Below, one piece after another: positions 1 to 64,000 of a stretch of 64,000 bases of DNA. The notes beneath the pieces were generated by a model that saw nothing but the letters and a program-made list of their open reading frames with translations, was not told where the DNA came from and did not search any database. Each line of letters begins with the position of its first letter. The first letter of the stretch is position 1. Source of the DNA: Amorphochlora amoebiformis (taxonomy: Eukaryota; Cercozoa; Chlorarachniophyceae); contig BAAHQB010000094.1 of assembly GCA_054601695.1 (NCBI GenBank), positions 310,001-374,000 of the forward strand, given 5' to 3'. The translations under genes were made by a program, and so were the position numbers.

Positions 1-682
1 CCCGATATCGTTTTCCCTCTCGCTGGTTTCTTGGTCCCTGTCCTCCCTATGTGTATACAAACTCAAAACGCTGTGTGCAAATATATCTTGCCCGGAAAGA
101 AGCCCGCAAAATTCGGACATGTAACCAGATTATAGATAATTTTGCTTTCGAATATGTGAGACTGTACTGATTTTCACTAAACTCTAAAGACAGGTGGAAA
201 GGAGAAGCACTGTCGCTCTTCGGTGAGAGTTACACTCGAATCCTCCCGAAAAGGGCATATAGCAAAAAACAAGCAAAAGAAATAAGGGAAAGTAAAAAAG
301 AGGAAAAAGTGTACGTTTACCGTCGATTTGCCCCCACGGGGTCCGACCCACTACTTGATGAGTCGCTATCCGAATCATACGTCGCACCGTTCCTCGGCAT
401 GCCAAGATCTTTCATCAAAAACGCGGGCGTTCCCCCCGGGCCCCAGAGAGCCGGAAAAAAAACCAAAAATAGAAATTAATTTTTTCCACACATATAACCA
501 TCCGTGAGGGTGCCAAACGTGAGAGTTTACTCTGTGGCGGCTCGAGTGAGCCCACAACACGGGGTTGTTGGAGACGTCACACCCTATGTCACGCTTTGCA
601 GACCTCTAATAGTATTTTCCGGTGAATTTGATTAAAGGGTTACGAACGGTCCAGTTGGAGACTTCTTGGAGATCCGTCATAG
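1..682. other. Upstream flank of the FYVE gene, no exon recognised
   Basis: This stretch has balanced base composition without TA tracts and probably holds the 5' part of the FYVE gene, its promoter, or both. Short open frames exist on both strands, but none has recognisable protein features or a convincing splice context. Positions 565-600 carry a GACGTCAC core followed by ATGTCACGCTT, and the same two words recur near 52090-52115. This may be a dispersed element or a shared regulatory motif. Confidence 0.4.
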
Positions 683-1668
683 TCCACGCCCACGACCCCG
701 CAACCCCCTTCCGTATCCCAAGCTGTCTCCTCCGTTTTCGGAGCCCGCTTACGAATGTGGAAGAACCCGGTTGTGTGGCAACCCGACGCAGATGCACCTG
801 ATTGTAGACTCTGCGGAAGAAAGTTCAGCCTTACTCTCCGAAGGGTGAGAAAGAAACTCGTTCGCCACTATTTTTGCACACGAGGAATAAGCTGAGTTTA
901 GCTTTGTTTTTTCCCCTTCATTACTGTATTCATGTGCCTTGGGGTCGCCTGAACGTTTCGAGTAGCATCATTGCAGGTTAGTTGCTCTATACAAGCTTGG
1001 AGTGGCCTTCTCTGATCGGTTTATTTAGGACATGTGGCCGGGTGGTTTGTAACAGCTGCTCAACCAATCGAATGCGAAAGCCCAAGATCACAGGCTATGC
1101 TGGGAAGGTCCGTGTATGCGACGACTGTTGGGAGAGCTTTGCACCCAATCATCTTCACCGGAAGTCAACCGAAACCTCGGGCCGGAAGGACCAAACGTCC
1201 CCGAGACATACGGAACCTAGAAAGCTGCAAGCCGTGGATGAGCACACGGCTATGCTTCGACTTGACGACCCTAACGATAGGGAGTCATACACTCAGTGGA
1301 ATACATCGGGGATCGATCTTGAGAAAGCGCTGTCCGAACGTAGGAGGGATCGAAAGGCATCGCTCAACACATGGTGGGCATACTGGCGGCGGATATGCTG
1401 CTTCATGTGTCGAAGTAGACAGATCGTGCACGCACAGCCGGGATGTTGTTCATGCTGCTGTGCGGATCATGGAATATTACATGGGATGACATTAGAAAAC
1501 GACGAGGAAGAGGTTAGAATCATCCCATACGGCCCACGCAAACCTAACTTTTATACCACACATTACTTCAGAATAGCGATCCGGAGGATGAGCCCGAGGG
1601 GTATTCGCGCAACAAATGCTGCACATTCTATTGCTAGCAATGCGACGAGCCCGAGTCCTAATAGATAG
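683..1668 (+). CDS. FYVE zinc-finger protein (5' end uncertain)
   Basis: FYVE fingers bind phosphatidylinositol 3-phosphate and recruit proteins to endosomal membranes. Three exons join in phase: 683-844, 966-976 and 1029-1668. Together they give every signature of the family: WQPD, CRLCGRKF, the RRHHCR core and RVCDDC. Exon 1 contributes up to the RR, the 11-nt exon 2 supplies HHC and two bases of Arg, and exon 3 starts with TCGRVVC. The frame is closed by a stop at 680-682, so either 681-682 is an acceptor AG or translation starts at the ATG at 755. After the finger the 640-nt last exon encodes a charged region, then two cysteine clusters (ICCFMC and GCCSCCC) that could be lipidated, and ends at a TAG. 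Three tandem cysteines are unusual behind a FYVE finger. The finger is certain by family comparison; the tail and 5' end are less so. The gene is convergent with the DUF985 gene. Confidence 0.88.
966..976 (+). other. 11-nt microexon encoding the FYVE HHC(R)
   Basis: CATCATTGCAG is preceded by TAG (963-965) and followed by GTTAGT (977-982). It enters in phase 0 after Arg-Arg (exon ending 844, donor GTGAG) and leaves in phase 2, so its last AG plus the G at 1029 makes Arg. The result is the family's invariant RRHHCR followed by Thr-Cys-Gly-Arg. Without this exon the zinc- and lipid-binding core would be missing and the frame would shift. Confidence 0.9.
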
Positions 1669-2213
1669 TACTGCACCATCAAGTGGACGATGTGATCTAG
1701 AGAGGGTTAACTCGCTGACGCCAATTGGAGGTCAAGCTGTTTTGCGCCTCGGTGATAAATTTAGCTTCTTCGAAATCTTGCGTTAGCTACTGACTCTGAG
1801 TAGAACCTTAGACAACTTTATCATTTTTAAAAGGATTTTACACCCGGCATATTCGTATGAAATTATGATACATGCATACTCTTAGATATACATATATATA
1901 TATATATATATAATATATATATATAGTATTGCTATTATGATGATATACTAGTGTAATGGAAATATTAAGCATTAGCATCTAGAGCATCTAGTCTTAACTC
2001 TTAGTCAAATTTTCAAGTTATTCTGATTTCAACTACTTGCATGTTGAATATATTAACGTTAACTTGGAAAACAAGACTTAATGACTCTAAAATCTAGAGT
2101 ATATTTATACTAGTCACAGCCGAACACCACCTCTAGTTCAAGTTTAAACATGATCGATCATATGCCGGCGCCGCGAATTCTAACTCTAGTTACTAAACTC
2201 AGTATCTGGAGTT
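1669..2213. other. Convergent intergenic region, CTAG-rich
   Basis: This lies between the stop codons of the FYVE gene (+) and the DUF985 gene (-), so it must hold both 3' ends. It is mostly unique AT-rich sequence with only one short (TA)n tract (1878-1925). CTAG occurs about nine times, several times inside TCTAGA or ACTAGT. The other convergent intergenic regions share this bias. No gene is seen. Confidence 0.55.
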
Positions 2214-6561
<4,348 letters not shown>

Positions 6562-6693
6562 CTGTATATTACATATGTGTATATTTTTATGTATACATAT
6601 ATATATATCTATATATACATACATATGTATATGTATATGCATATTGTGTGTATATGTGTGTATTATGTATGTATGTGTGTATGTGTATGTATG

Positions 6694-6768
<75 letters not shown>

Positions 6769-7452
6769 TTGTGTATATATTACTAGAGTATATATATTTA
6801 GTAATATATTTATTCGTACAAATTTAGAAATTACTAAAAAGAAAATGAAAAACATATCCAGGACCACGTAGACTTTCTCAAACCTCAAATCTTAAAGCCC
6901 ACCCTCCTTCTTTCCATCTCACAGTGACCTCTCAGCACACAACAAACCCTCTAAATAATCCAAACAACTCTGAACCTTGCTCGAGCTAGTTACTGAACAC
7001 ATAAGCGGAAAAAAAAAAGGTAAATCTTATATATTTTCGGGGCACACATACTCGCACGTGTTTTCTTTACCTTTCGAGTCCATAAAAGGTTAGTTTGGCG
7101 AAGGTCGGGGCGGACACGAGGACGTCAAAAAGCAGTCACGCTGGGTGACTCATGTGAAATTCTAAATTTAGAGTGATCCCTCATCTAGAAAAATGAATAA
7201 GGTATTTCTTACTGAATCAAACTAAAACGTGAAGTTTGGATAAAAACGCCCAAATGATGTTGGAATTTCGGTGGGAAGATACTCCCGCCAGTCTTCGCCT
7301 TCTCATTTCCCTGCTTCCCCGCGCCTGGTGAGCCGAACACTGATCCCTTGTTCATTCAAGTTTTTACCTTTTCATTCAAGTTTTCCAATAATCATATGCG
7401 TGCTAATTTGGTGAAAATTGGTGTATTTGGGCAAGTTTTTTGCTGGAAAAAG
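6562..7452. promoter_or_regulatory. Divergent region between the DUF985 and cysteine-rich membrane protein genes
   Basis: The DUF985 gene leaves to the left and the membrane protein gene to the right, so both promoters and the missing DUF985 start exon should lie here. Positions 6575-6800 are (TA)n/(TG)n. Positions 6840-7450 are ordinary sequence with higher GC content. An ATG followed by GAC TCG and a GTAAAG donor on the minus strand near 7100 is a possible start exon, but its phase does not match the exon at 6479-6561. No promoter element is assigned. Confidence 0.45.
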
Positions 7453-17733
<10,281 letters not shown>

Positions 17734-17743
17734 ACAAAAGGTA

Positions 17744-17799
<56 letters not shown>

Positions 17800-17889
17800 T
17801 ACCATATAATGTGATACATACATCTATGTCTATATGTAATATTTAATTGTATAATAATACATATCTGTACAATATGTATGTATATATAT

Positions 17890-17930
<41 letters not shown>

Positions 17931-18003
17931 TATATATATGTTTGTGTGTGTATATAATAAGTTTACACACACGTATACATACATTGCACATACATACTTT
18001 ACC

Positions 18004-18052
<49 letters not shown>

Positions 18053-18642
18053 CACACACATATATACATATATATATATATATATATATTATTTATATAT
18101 TTATATATATGACGCATATATATTATATGTACAGCAGTAGATCCAAAACAACCATCTGCTTGGTGCGCAGGCTATAAGTACTCACATGATGATATATAAT
18201 GTTGTCGCAACCGACGTTGGACTAGTTGGAGCCTCTTGTGATCCAGATTTGCCATAGATCCAATTAAATTTGATATACGAACGTTGTTAGTTATTCTACC
18301 TCAAGGCTTCCAAGTTTTCATGCCTTGCTATTATGCAGATTATATGTCATTAATTACTACATTGCCGAGTATATCAAGTTATACCATGATGGAATATGCT
18401 CAAGTCCGAAAGTTATGCTAGATACTCTAGATACTACATGTCATAACTCATTTCTGCCTAGAAGATAGTTCTAATGTTATAATTACTAGCCGAAAGCTTA
18501 GTGAATGACTCAATGATTGTAGCAAACTTCGTTACTGCCATTTGTAAATATTTCTTGAACCTTGATTGAAAACTAGTCTGATAACTTATTATCATCTGCT
18601 GCCGCAGGTGTTCTCTAGTTTATTACTAGGCCTTAAGTATTT
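17734..18642. other. Convergent intergenic region, CTAG-rich
   Basis: Between the stop codons of the membrane protein gene and the methyltransferase gene. Positions 17748-18120 are (TA)n. Positions 18130-18642 are unique AT-rich sequence with about nine CTAG tetranucleotides, several as ACTAG or TCTAGA. No coding exon is recognised. Both polyadenylation regions should lie here. Confidence 0.55.
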
Positions 18643-27194
<8,552 letters not shown>

Positions 27195-27570
27195 GGATGG
27201 ATGGTGTGTTGATCTTATGGTGCCGTTCGGATATCATATTGGGAGATATGTGGAGAGACATGTGAGTTATTTAGAAATGATATATCGATATATCAAAATG
27301 GGATATGTTCTTGCATTTGTTAGGAGATAATGTAAAATATTATATCATCAGATATCTAAATTGATATGTGAGGATATTACTGTGGCTATATCCAAGAATA
27401 TAAAAAAGGATATACTACCTCCACGTGTGAATCCACGTGTCCATTCTTGTCCAAACATAGACGAAATCACCGGAATCCCTCCGACGGCGCATATTGCGTG
27501 GCTTGCGAGCATCGTCGCTGGCTGCTACCTGGGGCTACTCTCCACTTCCGCCGCCAACACGCGATAGAGG
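27195..27570. promoter_or_regulatory. 376-bp divergent promoter region, methyltransferase / ATP-citrate lyase
   Basis: The two start codons face away from each other at 27194 (-) and 27571 (+). The left part (about 27225-27415) repeats the word GATAT about ten times, including a palindromic GATATATCGATATATC near 27278-27293. Two CACGTG palindromes lie at 27422-27427 and 27434-27439, twelve bases apart within the repeated word CCACGTGT. The right part (27460-27565) is GC-richer. No TATA box is assigned. Co-regulation of the pair is possible but is an inference. Confidence 0.65.
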
Positions 27571-49247
<21,677 letters not shown>

Positions 49248-49709
49248 ACGCGCCATACTGATTATTAACGACGTTTCAGTGGGACACTATTCGATGATGA
49301 TAACTTGCCGCAGCCGCACATGTAGCAGAGAATTAGTCTAATAATCGTTTAATTCTAATATTCAACTTGCCCTGATTGTTGTTAAGCATGACATAATCTT
49401 ATTGCCAGATCATCTAGATCACTAGAGTTCTGTGCAGTAAATGCACTGAGAAGTTAGTACTCTAGGCTGTGCAGGAGAAGTTAGTATGTATTCTCTCATA
49501 TGATATACTATTTTTCGTATTTTCTAGATTTTAGTAGTCGTGTTTGATATTCAAAGTCGAACTTAGGCTTTCGAATACATGCTACACATGATATACATAG
49601 AATACATAAATATATACATATTGTAATAAACTAGATAAGTGTTCACATAAGTGCTGACTGTATTGCAAATGTACACACGCACATATGCGCGTATATGTAT
49701 ATCTATATA

Positions 49710-49748
<39 letters not shown>

Positions 49749-49806
49749 CCAGTCAATTGGGTGGTGAAACTCGGTCCATCTGATAAAATTAAATTTGAAT
49801 TACGCT
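49248..49806. other. Convergent intergenic region after ATP-citrate lyase
   Basis: Lies between the ATP-citrate lyase stop and the stop of the minus-strand gene ending at 49807. It is AT-rich and mostly unique, with about five CTAG tetranucleotides and little microsatellite until 49690-49750. Both 3' ends should be here. Confidence 0.55.
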
Positions 49807-63791
<13,985 letters not shown>

Positions 63792-64000
63792 GTAATGTGT
63801 ATGCATGCATATCTAAATTTGCATTTATATGTGTGGATATATGTATATATATATATGTATATATTTACATACATATATGTATGTGTATATTAATATACAT
63901 GTATGTATGTGTGTGTATATATATGTGTAATGTATATATGTGTATGTATGTGTACATGTACATGTATATATGTGTGTACATATATATATATATATATATA
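63792..64000 (+). repeat. Start of the next intron, (TG)n/(TA)n
   Basis: After the GTAATG donor the sequence is TATG, TG and TA microsatellite to the window edge. The gene continues outside. Confidence 0.7.

Noticed and set aside
27361-27567. Open frame just upstream of ATP-citrate lyase on the same strand
   Set aside because: It lies in the promoter/5' leader and lacks family resemblance. The ATP-citrate lyase start at 27571 matches the family N-terminus. It could at most be an upstream ORF.

Overview
Nuclear DNA of a eukaryote, very probably a protist or alga. Coding sequence is cut into tiny exons (mean about 65 nt) by introns filled with (TA)n, (TG/CA)n and degenerate CCCTAA/TTAGGG blocks. 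No bacterial gene structure, rRNA, tRNA or CRISPR is visible. Long open frames that translate as runs of Tyr-Ile are microsatellite artefacts and are not annotated as genes. Genes were rebuilt by joining short exons with correct splice sites, consistent phase and, where possible, recognisable protein families.

Seven genes were reconstructed and they alternate strictly in strand: (1) + FYVE zinc-finger protein, 683-1668; (2) - DUF985/cupin_5 protein, 2214-6561; (3) + small cysteine-rich type I membrane protein, 7453-17733; (4) - SAM-dependent methyltransferase of the tocopherol/sterol methyltransferase type with an N-terminal targeting extension, 18643-27194; (5) + complete animal-type fused ATP-citrate lyase, 27571-49247, 49 exons and 1093 residues; (6) - small basic/acidic, probably nuclear protein, 49807-54993; (7) + unidentified protein running off the right edge, 58579-63791 and beyond. 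Convergent pairs are separated by about 0.5-0.9 kb of CTAG-rich DNA. Divergent pairs share promoter regions, the clearest being 376 bp between the methyltransferase and ATP-citrate lyase.

ATP-citrate lyase would supply cytosolic acetyl-CoA. The methyltransferase has a hydrophobic N-terminus followed by a Ser/Arg-rich stretch, which suits a plastid-targeted precursor in an alga with a complex plastid. Alternating strands, short divergent spacing, intron richness and TTAGGG-type repeats would suit a stramenopile alga, but the lineage is an inference and is not proven here.

The most notable observations are the extreme intron density with (TA)n in nearly every intron, an 11-nt microexon inside the FYVE finger, two GC-AG introns in ATP-citrate lyase, phase-1 introns that nearly always split glycine codons, three small duplications that each overlap a splice junction, and a methyltransferase whose SAM-binding motif I exon cannot be found. 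Three of the seven genes encode proteins I do not recognise.
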